Assembly: GCF_003050835.1 (NCBI RefSeq)
Contig: NZ_QAOJ01000004.1
Location: 62,001 to 126,000 of the forward strand
DNA length: 64,000 nucleotides
Reading direction: 5' to 3'
Source: Pseudomonas sp. GV071
GTDB lineage: Bacteria > Pseudomonadota > Gammaproteobacteria > Pseudomonadales > Pseudomonadaceae
Shown one piece after another: positions 43,191 to 52,731 of the stretch (its first letter is position 1; every line of letters starts with the position of its first letter). A model generated the notes under the pieces. The model was not told where the DNA came from. It saw nothing but the letters and a program-made list of their open reading frames with translations, and did no database searches. The translations under genes were made by a program, and so were the position numbers.

Positions 43191-43945
43191 TGTGCGCGAG
43201 CCTCAGCTGCCACCTGCTCGCTGGTTTTCCCAAAGCGGCGCTGGCGGGTAGCGTAATCGGCCAGCGCTTTGCGCATGGCGTCGTGTTTGAAGTCCGGCCA
43301 GAACAGGTCGGAGAAATACAGCTCGGAATACGCCAGCTGCCACAGCAGAAAGTTGCTGATGCGGTGCTCGCCACCGGTACGGATGCACAGGTCCGGCAAC
43401 GGCTGATCGCCGGTGGCCAGGTGCCCCTGGAGCAAACGCGGGGTGATGTCTTCCGGACGCAAATGACCGGCCTGCACCTGATGCGCCAACTGTTGCGCAG
43501 CCTGGGCGATATCCCACTGGCCGCCATAGTTGGCAGCCACTTGCAGGACAAAACGGTCGTTGCCGGCAGTCAGCGCCTCGGCTTCACGCATGGCGCTTTG
43601 CAGCTCCGGGTGAAAACGCGAGCGGTCACCAATGATGCGCAGGCTGATGCCATTGGCGTTCAGGCGTTTCGCCTCACGCCGCAGCGCCGAGAGGAACAGC
43701 TCCATCAAGGCGCCAACCTCGTCTGCCGGTCGATCCCAGTTTTCACTGGAAAAGGCGAACAGGGTCAGTACCTCGACGCCCTCTTCGGCACACACCTCAA
43801 TCACCGCACGAACCGCATCGACGCCAGCCTTGTGCCCGGCGACGCCGGGCAGCAGGCGCTTCTTGGCCCAGCGGTTATTGCCATCCATGATGATCGCCAC
43901 ATGTCGTGGCACGCCCGGCGAGCCGGCTTTTACGGTCTTTTCCAT
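43184..43945 (-). CDS. uppS: Undecaprenyl diphosphate synthase (di-trans,poly-cis)
   Basis: A 253-residue cis-prenyltransferase that extends farnesyl diphosphate with eight isopentenyl units to make the C55 lipid carrier for peptidoglycan and O-antigen. The catalytic Asp is D21 in HVAIIMDGNNRWAKKR; other signatures are FAFSSENWDRP, and RTGGEHRISNFLLWQLAYSE near the C-terminus. I chose ATG at 43943-43945; a TTG six codons earlier overlaps the frr stop but gives no family-like sequence. The symbol ispU is also used. Confidence 0.95.
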   Translation of the reverse strand: MEKTVKAGSPGVPRHVAIIMDGNNRWAKKRLLPGVAGHKAGVDAVRAVIEVCAEEGVEVLTLFAFSSENWDRPADEVGALMELFLSALRREAKRLNANGISLRIIGDRSRFHPELQSAMREAEALTAGNDRFVLQVAANYGGQWDIAQAAQQLAHQVQAGHLRPEDITPRLLQGHLATGDQPLPDLCIRTGGEHRISNFLLWQLAYSELYFSDLFWPDFKHDAMRKALADYATRQRRFGKTSEQVAAEARAQC

Positions 43946-43959
43946 GACGAGACCGGCCG

Positions 43960-44517
43960 TCAAACGGCCATCAGATCCGCTTCTTTCTGCTTCACAGCCA
44001 CTTCAATCTCGCCGACGAACTTGTCCGTCAGTTTCTGGATATCGTCGGCCGCACGGCGCTCTTCGTCTTCGCTGATTTCTTTCTCTTTAACCAGGTCTTT
44101 GAGCTGGCTCAGCGCGTCACGGCGGATGTTGCGCACGGCGACACGACCGTCTTCAGCAGCGTCACGCGCCTGCTTGGTGAAGCCCTTGCGGGTTTCTTCG
44201 GTGAGTGCCGGCATGGTCACCAGCAGCAGCTCGCCGAGGTTGGTCGGGTTCAGACCCAGGCCGGAGCTCTGGATAGCCTTGTCGACGGCGCTGAGCATGT
44301 TGCGCTCGAACGCGACGATCTGCAGGGTGCGGGAATCTTTAACGGTGACGTTGGCGACCTGGTTCAGCGGGGTATCAGCGCCGTAGTAAGGCACCATCAC
44401 GCCGCCGAGCACGCTTGGGTGCGCCTGGCCGGTGCGAATGCGACTGAAGGCGTGGACAAGCGATTCCAGGCTCTTCTGCATACGTTCTTGGGCATCTTTC
44501 TTGATTTCGTTGATCAT
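43960..44517 (-). CDS. frr: Ribosome recycling factor
   Basis: A 185-residue tRNA-shaped protein that, with EF-G, splits the post-termination ribosome. The family blocks [30 protein letters not shown] and the [39 protein letters not shown] helices are complete. The ATG at 44515-44517 overlaps the pyrH stop as ATGA. It sits in the pyrH-frr-uppS order common to gamma-proteobacteria. Confidence 0.97.
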   Translation of the reverse strand: MINEIKKDAQERMQKSLESLVHAFSRIRTGQAHPSVLGGVMVPYYGADTPLNQVANVTVKDSRTLQIVAFERNMLSAVDKAIQSSGLGLNPTNLGELLLVTMPALTEETRKGFTKQARDAAEDGRVAVRNIRRDALSQLKDLVKEKEISEDEERRAADDIQKLTDKFVGEIEVAVKQKEADLMAV

Positions 44518-45257
44518 TGCTCGCCTTCCTCGATCAGGGTTCCTTCCGCGCCGCCCACTACGATATTCAGCAGTGCGCCGGGCTTGTTCATATTGAAGAC
44601 CCGCAGCGGCATCTTGTGATCGCGGCACAGACAGATGGCCGTCAGGTCCATCACGCCGAGCTTGCGATCCAATACTTCGTCATAGGTCAAACGGTCGAAC
44701 TTTTCAGCATTCGGGTCTTTGAACGGGTCGGCGGTGTACACGCCGTCCACTTTGGTCGCCTTCAGCACCACATCGGCATCGATTTCGATGGCACGCAGGC
44801 AGGCTGCGGAGTCGGTAGTGAAGAACGGGTTACCGGTACCGGCGGCGAAAATCACCACGTCCCCGGAGTTCAGATGACGAATGCCTTTGCGACGATCGTA
44901 ATGGTCGGTGACGCCGACCATGGAAATCGCCGACATCACGATAGCGGGGATATTCGAGCGTTCTAGCGCGTCGCGCATGGCCAGGGCGTTCATCACCGTG
45001 GCCAGCATACCCATGTGGTCACCGGTTACGCGGTCCATGCCGGCAGCGCTCAAGGCAGCTCCACGGAACAGGTTACCGCCACCGATCACCAGACCTACCT
45101 GCACGCCAATGCCAACCAGTTGGCCGACTTCAAGGGCCATGCGGTCGAGCACTTTAGGGTCGATACCGAAGTCTTCCGACCCCATCAAGGCTTCGCCGCT
45201 TAGTTTGAGCAGAATGCGTTTGTAGCGAGGTTGGCGACCACTCACCTGCTGAGCCAT
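44514..45257 (-). CDS. pyrH: UMP kinase
   Basis: A 247-residue hexameric amino-acid-kinase-fold enzyme phosphorylating UMP to UDP, allosterically activated by GTP. The nucleotide-binding KLSGEALMG and [12 protein letters not shown], the substrate-binding [19 protein letters not shown] and [16 protein letters not shown] are present. The chain ends [13 protein letters not shown]. It is coupled to frr by an ATGA overlap and lies 197 bases downstream of tsf, after the tsf terminator. Confidence 0.97.
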   Translation of the reverse strand: MAQQVSGRQPRYKRILLKLSGEALMGSEDFGIDPKVLDRMALEVGQLVGIGVQVGLVIGGGNLFRGAALSAAGMDRVTGDHMGMLATVMNALAMRDALERSNIPAIVMSAISMVGVTDHYDRRKGIRHLNSGDVVIFAAGTGNPFFTTDSAACLRAIEIDADVVLKATKVDGVYTADPFKDPNAEKFDRLTYDEVLDRKLGVMDLTAICLCRDHKMPLRVFNMNKPGALLNIVVGGAEGTLIEEGEQ

Positions 45258-45398
45258 GCGTATCTCTCCTGCGGCGTTTGAATTCTGAACAGGCGAAATG
45301 CCTGCATTGATCGAGCGCTTGGACAGCGCTCAGGGCATTTGGTGCAGCACAGTGCACCAATACCGTTTACATATGCAATTGTCGGCCCCATTTCGACA

Positions 45399-45430
45399 AA
45401 GAGGCTGCGCGCGTGAGCGGGCAGCCTCTT
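45399..45430 (-). terminator. Terminator hairpin after tsf
   Basis: GAGGCTGC (45401-45408) pairs with GCAGCCTC (45421-45428), 25 bases after the tsf stop, and is followed on the minus strand by TTTGTC. The T-run is short, so termination may be partial and feed pyrH. Confidence 0.6.
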
Positions 45431-45454
45431 CGGGGCGACAGGTAAAAACCCGTC

Positions 45455-46324
45455 TTACTGCTTGCTGGCAGCCAGTTGAGCCGCTACTTCGTCAGCGAAG
45501 TTCGATTCAACTTTCTCGATGCCTTCACCTACGCCGTAACGTACGAAGGAAACGATTTCAGCGCCGGCTTTCTTGGCCAGAGCACCAACGGTGACTTCTG
45601 GATCTTTCACGAAAGACTGCTCAACCAAGCTGGCTTCGGCCAGGAACTTGGAGATACGACCGGCAACCATCTTCTCGACGATCTCGGCTGGCTTGCCTTT
45701 GATCTTGTCTTCGTTCAGGGACAGGAAAACGCCCTTCTCGCGCTCGATGGCTTCAGCGGAAACTTCCGATGGCAGCAGGAACTCAGGGTTGCTGGCAGCA
45801 ACGTGCATAGCGATGTCGCGAGCCAGTTCCGGAGTACCGCCTTTCAGCGAAACGATCACGCCGATTTTGTTGCCGTGAACGTAAGCACCCAGCACGTCGC
45901 CTTCAACAGCGGTCAGACGGCGAATGTTGACGTTCTCACCAACCTTGGCAACCAGCTCAACACGAGCGGTTTCGCGAGCAGCGATCAGCGGCTCAACGGT
46001 GGTCAGGTTTTCGGCCAGAGCCTGGTCGATGCTGTCGGCTACGAACTTCTTGAAGTCGTCTTGCAGAGCCAGGAAGTCGGTCTGCGAGTTCACTTCCATG
46101 ATCACGGCACGCTTGTTGTCAGCAGTAACCTTGACCGCGATGGCGCCTTCGGCAGCCACGTTACCGGCTTTCTTGGCGGCCTTGATGGCGCCTGAAGCAC
46201 GCATATCGTCGATGGCTTTCTCGATGTCGCCGCCAGCCTTGGTCAAGGCCTTTTTGCAATCCATCATGCCTTCGCCAGTACGCTCACGCAGTTCTTTGAC
46301 CAGCGCTGCAGTAATCTCTGCCAT
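45455..46324 (-). CDS. tsf: Elongation factor Ts
   Basis: A 289-residue nucleotide-exchange factor for EF-Tu. The N-terminal UBA-like domain begins [27 protein letters not shown]; the core contains the TDF motif ([13 protein letters not shown]) that contacts EF-Tu; the C-terminal [19 protein letters not shown] ending reads [23 protein letters not shown] at 46322-46324 is the standard start. Separated from rpsB by 117 bases containing a strong hairpin with T-run, which likely sets the rpsB:tsf ratio. Confidence 0.97.
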   Translation of the reverse strand: MAEITAALVKELRERTGEGMMDCKKALTKAGGDIEKAIDDMRASGAIKAAKKAGNVAAEGAIAVKVTADNKRAVIMEVNSQTDFLALQDDFKKFVADSIDQALAENLTTVEPLIAARETARVELVAKVGENVNIRRLTAVEGDVLGAYVHGNKIGVIVSLKGGTPELARDIAMHVAASNPEFLLPSEVSAEAIEREKGVFLSLNEDKIKGKPAEIVEKMVAGRISKFLAEASLVEQSFVKDPEVTVGALAKKAGAEIVSFVRYGVGEGIEKVESNFADEVAAQLAASKQ

Positions 46325-46384
46325 TTCGAAATCCTCTTGGATAAGTCCCACCCGGCGGGCCGGATGATGATCAATTCTAAGGTG

Positions 46385-46413
46385 GCAAAAAGGGGGCCTA
46401 GCCCCCTTTTTGC
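46385..46413 (-). terminator. Terminator/attenuator between rpsB and tsf
   Basis: GCAAAAAGGGGGC (46385-46397) pairs perfectly with GCCCCCTTTTTGC (46401-46413) around CTA. On the minus strand the stem's own T-run follows the GC core, as in an intrinsic terminator. It lies 28 bases after the rpsB stop. Confidence 0.75.
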
Positions 46414-46441
46414 TAACCGAGAGACGCTAGAAGCGGTCTAC

Positions 46442-47185
46442 TCAGCCTTCAGCTTGTTCAGCAGCAACAGGAGCTTCGACGAATTCGTCGGTGCCGCCGT
46501 TGGCGTTGCTGCGGCCACGCACTACTGCGTCAGCCATTGCACCCATGTACAGCTGGATGGCGCGGATGGCGTCATCGTTGCCTGGGATGATGAAGTCAAC
46601 ACCTTCCGGACTGCTGTTGGTATCGACTACGCCGATAACCGGGATGCCGAGCTTGTTAGCTTCGGTGATAGCAATGCGCTCGTGATCAACGTCGATTACG
46701 AACAGGGCATCAGGCAGGCCGCCCATGTCCTTGATACCACCCAGGCTGCGATCCAGTTTTTCCAGATCACGAGTACGCATCAAAGCTTCTTTTTTGGTCA
46801 GTTTGGTGAAAGTGCCGTCTTGCGACTGAACTTCCAACTCACGCAGACGCTTGATCGACTGGCGGATGGTTTTGTAGTTGGTCAGCATGCCGCCCAACCA
46901 GCGGTGATCGACGAACGGCGAACCGCAACGTGCTGCTTCTTCAGCAACGATCTTGCCAGCGGAACGCTTGGTGCCGACGAACAGAATCTTGTTTTTGCCC
47001 GAAGCCAGTTTCTCAACGAACGACAGAGCGTCGTTGAACATCGGCAGGGTTTTTTCCAGGTTGATGATGTGGATCTTGTTGCGCGCGCCGAAAATGTACT
47101 TGCCCATTTTCGGGTTCCAGTAACGGGTCTGGTGGCCGAAGTGCACACCGGCCTTCAGCATATCGCGCATATTGACTTGGGACAT
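46442..47185 (-). CDS. rpsB: 30S ribosomal protein S2
   Basis: A 247-residue ribosomal protein of the small-subunit back. Diagnostic blocks are [58 protein letters not shown], and the S2 signature [16 protein letters not shown] and [11 protein letters not shown]. The ATG at 47183-47185 has AAGGA six bases upstream. An acidic alanine-rich tail ([11 protein letters not shown]) extends beyond the E. coli length. It is preceded by a structured leader of about 150 bases and followed by tsf, the classic rpsB-tsf operon. Confidence 0.98.
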   Translation of the reverse strand: MSQVNMRDMLKAGVHFGHQTRYWNPKMGKYIFGARNKIHIINLEKTLPMFNDALSFVEKLASGKNKILFVGTKRSAGKIVAEEAARCGSPFVDHRWLGGMLTNYKTIRQSIKRLRELEVQSQDGTFTKLTKKEALMRTRDLEKLDRSLGGIKDMGGLPDALFVIDVDHERIAITEANKLGIPVIGVVDTNSSPEGVDFIIPGNDDAIRAIQLYMGAMADAVVRGRSNANGGTDEFVEAPVAAEQAEG

Positions 47186-47334
47186 GATAGTTCCTTGATA
47201 AGTCGGGTTAGGCCTCCACGTATCCCAATGACCAACCCCCAGCCGTTCTTTATAAGGAACTACTGAGAGGCACCCAGGCCATCGTGTCGACACGTGTGTG
47301 GGGTTTAGGCTTTCGGACTGGTGCCCGGAAAGCG
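47186..47334 (-). promoter_or_regulatory. rpsB 5' leader with ribosome-site-sequestering helix
   Basis: The rpsB leader contains GGTCATTGGGATACGTGGAG (about 47214-47233), resembling the conserved rpsB leader of gamma-proteobacteria, where S2 represses rpsB-tsf; this region corresponds to the Rfam t44 element. In addition TAGTTCCTT (minus strand, 47254-47262) is complementary over nine bases to AAGGAACTA (47188-47196), which includes the rpsB Shine-Dalgarno. The pairing is seen; S2 autoregulation is inferred from E. coli work. Confidence 0.65.
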
Positions 47335-47340
47335 GCGCAT

Positions 47341-47346
47341 TTTATA
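47341..47346 (-). promoter_or_regulatory. Likely -10 element of rpsB promoter
   Basis: TATAAA on the minus strand (plus strand TTTATA, 47341-47346) is followed by GC-rich ATGCGCCG, a discriminator of the kind seen in ribosomal-protein promoters, about 155 bases before the rpsB start. The -35 is poor (TTCCGT-like), so the assignment is tentative. Confidence 0.45.
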
Positions 47347-47546
47347 CCACAGCAGAGCAGCAAACGGAACCCGAAAGTACGTCGCGAACTGACAACAGAT
47401 CGAAGGTAAAACCCACACTACTATAAGGAAAGCGCCAAAGGCACGTAGGCAAGCTGCCCTAAACTGGCTAGTTAGCCCCCTTGGAATGCTAGAATCGCGC
47501 TTTCCGTATTTTTGCCGAGCGCCAAACGGGCGCTGAGAGAGTTCGT

Positions 47547-48329
47547 ATGACCGTCACTATCAAGACGCCCGAGGAAATCGAAAAAATGCGCATCGCCGGC
47601 CGTCTGGCCAGTGAAGTGCTGGAAATGATCGGCGAATACGTCAAACCTGGCGTCACCACCGAAGAACTCGACCGTATCTGCCACGACTACATCGTCAACG
47701 TTCAGCAGGCCATTCCCGCGCCGCTGAACTACAAGGGCTACCCCAAGTCGATCTGCACCTCGATCAACCACGTCGTGTGCCACGGTATTCCGAACGAAAA
47801 GCCGCTGAAGGATGGCGACACCCTGAACATTGACGTCACCGTGATCAAAGACGGTTACCACGGCGATACCAGCCGCATGTTCCACGTCGGCAGCGTGCCG
47901 GTCTGGGCCGAGCGCCTGTCGCAAGTCACCCAAGAGTGCATGTACAAGGCCATTGAGCTGGTCAAGCCTGGCTGCCGCCTGGGCGACATCGGCGAAGTAA
48001 TCCAGAAGCACGCGGAAAAGAACGGCTTCTCGGTGGTTCGCGAGTTCTGCGGCCACGGCATCGGCAAGGTGTTCCACGAAGAGCCGCAGATTCTGCACTA
48101 CGGCCGCGCCGGCACCGGCATGGAGCTGAAAGAGGGCATGACCTTCACCATCGAGCCGATGATCAACCAGGGCCGCGCCGACACCAAGGTGCTGGGCGAC
48201 GGTTGGACCGCCATCACCAAAGACCGCAAGCTGTCGGCCCAGTGGGAACACACCCTGGTGGTGACTGCCACCGGCTACGAGATCTTCACCCTGCGCAGCG
48301 ATGACACCATTGCCCGCACCTCGGCCTGA
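47547..48329 (+). CDS. map: Type I methionine aminopeptidase
   Basis: A 260-residue dinuclear metalloprotease that removes initiator methionine. Metal ligands are found in LNIDVTVIKDGYHGDTSRMF (two Asp), GHGIGKVFHEEP (His), TIEPMIN (Glu) and QWEHTLVV (Glu). The start TIKTPEEIEKMRIAGRLAS is typical. It diverges from rpsB across about 360 bases, the standard map/rpsB arrangement, and is followed after 39 bases by glnD on the same strand. Confidence 0.97.
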   Translation: MTVTIKTPEEIEKMRIAGRLASEVLEMIGEYVKPGVTTEELDRICHDYIVNVQQAIPAPLNYKGYPKSICTSINHVVCHGIPNEKPLKDGDTLNIDVTVIKDGYHGDTSRMFHVGSVPVWAERLSQVTQECMYKAIELVKPGCRLGDIGEVIQKHAEKNGFSVVREFCGHGIGKVFHEEPQILHYGRAGTGMELKEGMTFTIEPMINQGRADTKVLGDGWTAITKDRKLSAQWEHTLVVTATGYEIFTLRSDDTIARTSA

Positions 48330-48368
48330 TCATCCCGCTCACCTATAGATAGAAAGGAAAGCTGCTGA

Positions 48369-51071
48369 ATGCCGCAGGTGGACCCCGAGTTGTTCGACCG
48401 CGGCCAGTTCCAGGCGGAACTGGCGCTGAAAGCCAGCCCTATTGCGGCGTTCAAAAAAGCAATCCGCCGCGCCCATGAAGTGCTCGATGCGCGCTTCAAG
48501 GAAGGCCGCGACGTCCGCCGCTTAGTGGAAGACCGCGCCTGGTGCATCGACCAGATCCTTCGTGAAGCCTGGGCCCAGTTCGACTGGAGCGAAGACGCCG
48601 ACATCGCCCTGCTGGCCGTTGGCGGCTACGGCCGTGGCGAGCTGCACCCTTATTCGGACATCGACCTGCTGTTGCTGCTGGACAGCGCCGACCACGAAAT
48701 CTTCCGCGATTCCATTGAACGTTTCCTCACGCTGCTGTGGGATATCGGCCTGGAAGTGGGCCAGAGCGTGCGCTCGGTGGATGAATGCGCCTCCGAAGCC
48801 CGCGCGGACCTGACGGTGGTCACCAACCTGATGGAAAGCCGCACCATCGCCGGCCCCGAGCGGTTGCGCCAGCGCATGATCGAGGTCACCAGCACCAGCA
48901 AGATGTGGCCGAGCAAGGAATTTTTCGTCGCCAAGCGCGAAGAACAGACCGCCCGCCACGCCAAGTACAACGACACCGAATACAACCTTGAGCCCAACGT
49001 CAAAGGCTCGCCCGGCGGTCTGCGCGATATCCAGACCATTCTCTGGGTGGCCCGCCGCCATTTCGGCACGCTGAACCTGCATGCCATGGTCGGCCAGGGT
49101 TTCTTGCTGGAAAGCGAATACTCGCTGCTGGCCTCCTCCCAGGAATTCCTCTGGAAGGTGCGTTACGCGCTGCACATGCTCGCCGGGCGCGCCGAAGACC
49201 GCCTGCTGTTCGACCACCAGCGCGCTATCGCCAAGCTCCTGGGTTTCGAGGACAGCAACGGCAAGCTGGCCATCGAACACTTTATGCAGAACTACTACCG
49301 CGTGGTGATGAGCATCTCCGAGCTGAGCGAGCTGGTGGTGCAGCACTTCGAGGAAGTGATTCTGCGCAGCGGCGAAGAAAGCCAGGTGTCGCCGATCAAC
49401 AGCCGCTTCCAGTTGCGCGACGGTTACATTGAAGTCACCGCCTCCAACGTGTTCAAACGCACGCCCTTCGCGATTCTCGAAGTGTTTGTGCTGATGGCGC
49501 AGAACCCCGAAATCAAAGGCGTGCGCGCTGACACCGTGCGCCTGTTGCGCGAGCACCGGCACCTTATTGACGACGAGTTCCGCAAGGACATTCGCAATAC
49601 CAGCCTGTTCATCGAGCTGTTCAAGTGCGAGATCGGCATTCACCGCAATCTGCGTCGGATGAACCGCTACGGCATTCTCGGCCGTTACCTGCCGGAGTTC
49701 GGCGATATCGTCGGGCAGATGCAGCACGACCTGTTCCACATCTACACCGTCGATGCGCACACGCTGAACCTGATCAAGCACCTGCGCAAACTGCAGTACA
49801 CGCCGATTTCCGAGAAATTCCCGCTGGCCAGCAAGTTGATGGGCACCCTGCCCAAGCCGGAACTGATCTACCTGGCGGGCCTCTACCACGACATCGGCAA
49901 AGGCCGTGGCGGCGACCATTCCGAGCTTGGCGCGGTAGACGCCCAGGCCTTCTGCGAACGCCACCAACTGCCGGCCTGGGACTCACGGCTGATCGTCTGG
50001 CTGGTACAAAACCATCTGGTGATGTCGACCACCGCGCAGCGCAAGGACTTATCCGACCCGCAGGTGATCCACGATTTCGCCCAGATGGTCGGCGACCAGG
50101 TGCACCTCGATTATCTGTATGTACTCACCGTGGCCGACATCAACGCCACCAACCCGACGCTGTGGAACTCCTGGCGCGCCAGCCTGCTGCGCCAGCTCTA
50201 CAGCGAGACCAAGCGTGCCCTGCGCCGCGGCCTGGAACACCCGGTGGACCGCGAAGAGCAGATCCGCCAAACGCAGAACGCCGCCCTGGATATTCTGGTG
50301 CGCAGCGGCACCGACCCGGACGACGCCGAGCAGCTGTGGTCGCAACTGGGTGATGACTACTTCTTGCGCCACACCGCGGGCGACGTGGCCTGGCATACCG
50401 ACGCGATCCTGCAACACAGTTCAGCCCACGACCCGCTGGTGCTGATCAAAGAGACCACCCAGCGCGAGTTCGAAGGCGGCACGCAGATCTTCATCTACGC
50501 GCCCGACCAGCACGACTTCTTCGCCGTGACCGTGGCCGCCATGGACCAGCTCAACCTGAACATCCATGACGCCAGGGTGATCACCTCCAGCAGCCAGTTC
50601 ACCCTCGACACCTACATCGTGCTCGACGCCGACGGCGGCTCGATTGGCGACAACCCGGCGCGCATCAAGGAAATCCGCGATGGCCTGGTCAATGCCCTGA
50701 GCCACCCGGACGACTACCCGGCCATCATCCAGCGCCGCGTGCCGCGCCAGCTCAAGCACTTCGCGTTTGCCCCGCAGGTGGTGATTTCCAACGACGCCGG
50801 GCGCCCGGTTACCGTGCTCGAACTGACGTCCCCGGACCGTCCTGGCCTGCTGGCGCGGATCGGCAAGATCTTCCTCGACTTCGACCTGTCGCTGCAGAAC
50901 GCCAAGATCGCCACCCTGGGCGAGCGCGTGGAAGACATATTCTTCGTCACCGATGCGCACAACCAGCCGCTGTCCGATCCCGACCTGTGTGCCCGTTTGC
51001 AGGACGCGATCATCCAACAGCTCTCCGATGCCGACGGCAACCGGGTCGAACTCTCCCGTATCAGTATTTGA
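48369..51071 (+). CDS. glnD: [Protein-PII] uridylyltransferase / uridylyl-removing enzyme
   Basis: A 900-residue nitrogen sensor. It uridylylates PII (GlnB/GlnK) when glutamine is low and removes UMP when high. Domains in order: nucleotidyltransferase with [16 protein letters not shown] (residues 85-100, catalytic D97/D99), a helical domain, an HD domain ([18 protein letters not shown] at about 505) for the removing activity, and two C-terminal ACT domains that bind glutamine ([14 protein letters not shown] and [14 protein letters not shown]). It lies between map and dapC, as in P. aeruginosa. Confidence 0.97.
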   Translation: MPQVDPELFDRGQFQAELALKASPIAAFKKAIRRAHEVLDARFKEGRDVRRLVEDRAWCIDQILREAWAQFDWSEDADIALLAVGGYGRGELHPYSDIDLLLLLDSADHEIFRDSIERFLTLLWDIGLEVGQSVRSVDECASEARADLTVVTNLMESRTIAGPERLRQRMIEVTSTSKMWPSKEFFVAKREEQTARHAKYNDTEYNLEPNVKGSPGGLRDIQTILWVARRHFGTLNLHAMVGQGFLLESEYSLLASSQEFLWKVRYALHMLAGRAEDRLLFDHQRAIAKLLGFEDSNGKLAIEHFMQNYYRVVMSISELSELVVQHFEEVILRSGEESQVSPINSRFQLRDGYIEVTASNVFKRTPFAILEVFVLMAQNPEIKGVRADTVRLLREHRHLIDDEFRKDIRNTSLFIELFKCEIGIHRNLRRMNRYGILGRYLPEFGDIVGQMQHDLFHIYTVDAHTLNLIKHLRKLQYTPISEKFPLASKLMGTLPKPELIYLAGLYHDIGKGRGGDHSELGAVDAQAFCERHQLPAWDSRLIVWLVQNHLVMSTTAQRKDLSDPQVIHDFAQMVGDQVHLDYLYVLTVADINATNPTLWNSWRASLLRQLYSETKRALRRGLEHPVDREEQIRQTQNAALDILVRSGTDPDDAEQLWSQLGDDYFLRHTAGDVAWHTDAILQHSSAHDPLVLIKETTQREFEGGTQIFIYAPDQHDFFAVTVAAMDQLNLNIHDARVITSSSQFTLDTYIVLDADGGSIGDNPARIKEIRDGLVNALSHPDDYPAIIQRRVPRQLKHFAFAPQVVISNDAGRPVTVLELTSPDRPGLLARIGKIFLDFDLSLQNAKIATLGERVEDIFFVTDAHNQPLSDPDLCARLQDAIIQQLSDADGNRVELSRISI

Positions 51072-51087
51072 ATAGCGACGCCCGAAC

Positions 51088-52293
51088 ATGAATGACGCCC
51101 TGAACAACCTGCAGCCCTACCCCTTCGAGAAGCTCCGCGCCCTGTTGGCCGGCGCCCAGCCGCCGGCTGAGAAGAAGGCGATTGCGCTGTCGATTGGCGA
51201 ACCCAAACACCGCTCGCCGGACTTCGTCGCCAAGGCCCTGAGCGATAACCTCGACCAGCTCGCCGTGTACCCGACCACCTTGGGTATTCCAGCCCTGCGC
51301 GAGTCGATCGCCGCCTGGTGCGAGCGCCGTTTCAACGTGCCTGCCGGCTGGCTGGACGCGGCCAGGCATGTGCTGCCGGTAAATGGCACCCGCGAAGCGC
51401 TGTTCGCCTTCACCCAAACCGTTGTGCAGCGCAGCGACGACGGCCTGGTGGTCAGCCCCAACCCGTTCTATCAAATCTACGAAGGCGCAGCCCTGCTGGC
51501 CGGCGCCAAGCCGCACTACCTGCCGTGCCTGGAAGAAAACGGCTTCAACCCGGACTTCGACGCCGTCTCGGCCGACGTCTGGCAGCGCTGTCAGATCCTG
51601 TTTTTGTGCTCCCCCGGCAACCCTACCGGTGCGCTGATTCCGCAAGCCACCCTGCAAAAGCTGATCAAGCTGGCCGACCAGTACGACTTCGTGATCGCCG
51701 CCGACGAGTGCTACAGCGAGCTGTACTTCGACGAAGCCAACCCACCGGCCGGCCTGCTCAGTGCCTGCGCCGCCATGGGCCGCAGCGACTTTGCCCGCTG
51801 CGTGGTGTTCCACAGCCTGTCCAAGCGCTCCAACCTGCCGGGCCTGCGCTCCGGGTTCGTGGCCGGCGATGCCGCAATCCTGAAATCATTCCTGCTGTAC
51901 CGTACCTACCACGGCTGCGCCATGCCGGTACAAACCCAACTGGCCAGCGTGGCCGCCTGGAATGACGAAGCCCACGTGCGCGCCAACCGCGACCTGTACC
52001 GGGAAAAATACGACGCCGTGCTGGATATCCTGCAGCCGGTGATGGACGTACAACGCCCGGACGGCGGTTTCTACCTGTGGGCAAAAACGCCGATGGACGA
52101 TGCCCAGTTCACCCGTGAGCTGTTCGCTGAAGAACACGTCACCGTGGTACCGGGCTCCTATCTTTCGCGCGAAGTCGAGGGCTTCAACCCGGGCGCAGGC
52201 CGTGTGCGCATGGCCCTGGTCGCACCGCTGGCCGAGTGCGTGGAAGCCGCTACGCGGATCCGCGCCTTCATTCAGAACAAGGCACACGCATGA
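51088..52293 (+). CDS. dapC: Succinyldiaminopimelate transaminase
   Basis: A 401-residue fold-type I PLP aminotransferase of the succinylase branch of lysine and diaminopimelate synthesis. Typical residues: the asparagine in SPGNPTG, Asp and Tyr in IAADECYSEL, the Schiff-base lysine in HSLSKRSNLPGLRSGF and the C-terminal Arg in GRVRMALV. In Pseudomonas the dapC beside glnD and dapD (PA3659) is the dedicated enzyme, though ArgD can also act. It starts 16 bases after glnD and overlaps the next gene by ATGA. With dapD (two genes on) it makes the cross-linking diamino acid of peptidoglycan. Confidence 0.93.
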   Translation: MNDALNNLQPYPFEKLRALLAGAQPPAEKKAIALSIGEPKHRSPDFVAKALSDNLDQLAVYPTTLGIPALRESIAAWCERRFNVPAGWLDAARHVLPVNGTREALFAFTQTVVQRSDDGLVVSPNPFYQIYEGAALLAGAKPHYLPCLEENGFNPDFDAVSADVWQRCQILFLCSPGNPTGALIPQATLQKLIKLADQYDFVIAADECYSELYFDEANPPAGLLSACAAMGRSDFARCVVFHSLSKRSNLPGLRSGFVAGDAAILKSFLLYRTYHGCAMPVQTQLASVAAWNDEAHVRANRDLYREKYDAVLDILQPVMDVQRPDGGFYLWAKTPMDDAQFTRELFAEEHVTVVPGSYLSREVEGFNPGAGRVRMALVAPLAECVEAATRIRAFIQNKAHA

Positions 52294-52637
52294 GCATTAC
52301 CCTGTACGGCATCAAAGCCTGCGACACGATGAAAAAAGCCCGCACCTGGCTGGACGAGCACCAGATCGACTACGCCTTTCACGACTACAAAGCCGTGGGC
52401 ATCGACCGGGAGCACCTGCAGCAATGGTGCAGCGAACATGGCTGGGAAAGCGTGCTGAACCGCGCCGGCACCACCTTTCGCAAATTGAGCGACGCTGACA
52501 AAAGCGACCTCGACCAAGCCAAGGCGATTGAACTGATGGCGGCCCAGCCTTCGATGATCAAGCGTCCGGTGCTGGACCTGGGCAGCAAGACGCTGCTCGG
52601 CTTCAAGCCCGATCTGTACACCGCCGCATTCAAATAA
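52290..52637 (+). CDS. ArsC/Spx-family small reductase-like protein (YffB type)
   Basis: A 115-residue thioredoxin-fold protein of the ArsC/Spx family: ITLYGIKACDTMKKARTWLDEHQIDYAFHDYK at the start, then the cis-proline segment SMIKRPVLDLG and the end LLGFKPDLYTAAFK. A single cysteine in KACDTM replaces the arsenate-reductase Cys position; the catalytic arginine pattern of true arsenate reductases is not evident. The E. coli YffB and P. aeruginosa PA3664 relatives may be glutathione-dependent thiol reductases, and the substrate is unknown. Its ATG overlaps the dapC stop, so it is co-translated with the lysine genes. Confidence 0.85.
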   Translation: MSITLYGIKACDTMKKARTWLDEHQIDYAFHDYKAVGIDREHLQQWCSEHGWESVLNRAGTTFRKLSDADKSDLDQAKAIELMAAQPSMIKRPVLDLGSKTLLGFKPDLYTAAFK

Positions 52638-52731
52638 ACCGCTGCCTGGCCACGACCAGGCAGGCGGAACAAAACACCGTGACAGCCGCCGCCATCCGGC
52701 GCGTCGACCTAATTCAGCAAGAGGAAACACC

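Noticed and set aside
51088..52293. Calling the aminotransferase after glnD an ArgD or aspartate aminotransferase
   Set aside because: Motifs and the glnD-dapC-dapD context fit the Pseudomonas DapC better; ArgD-type signatures are absent.
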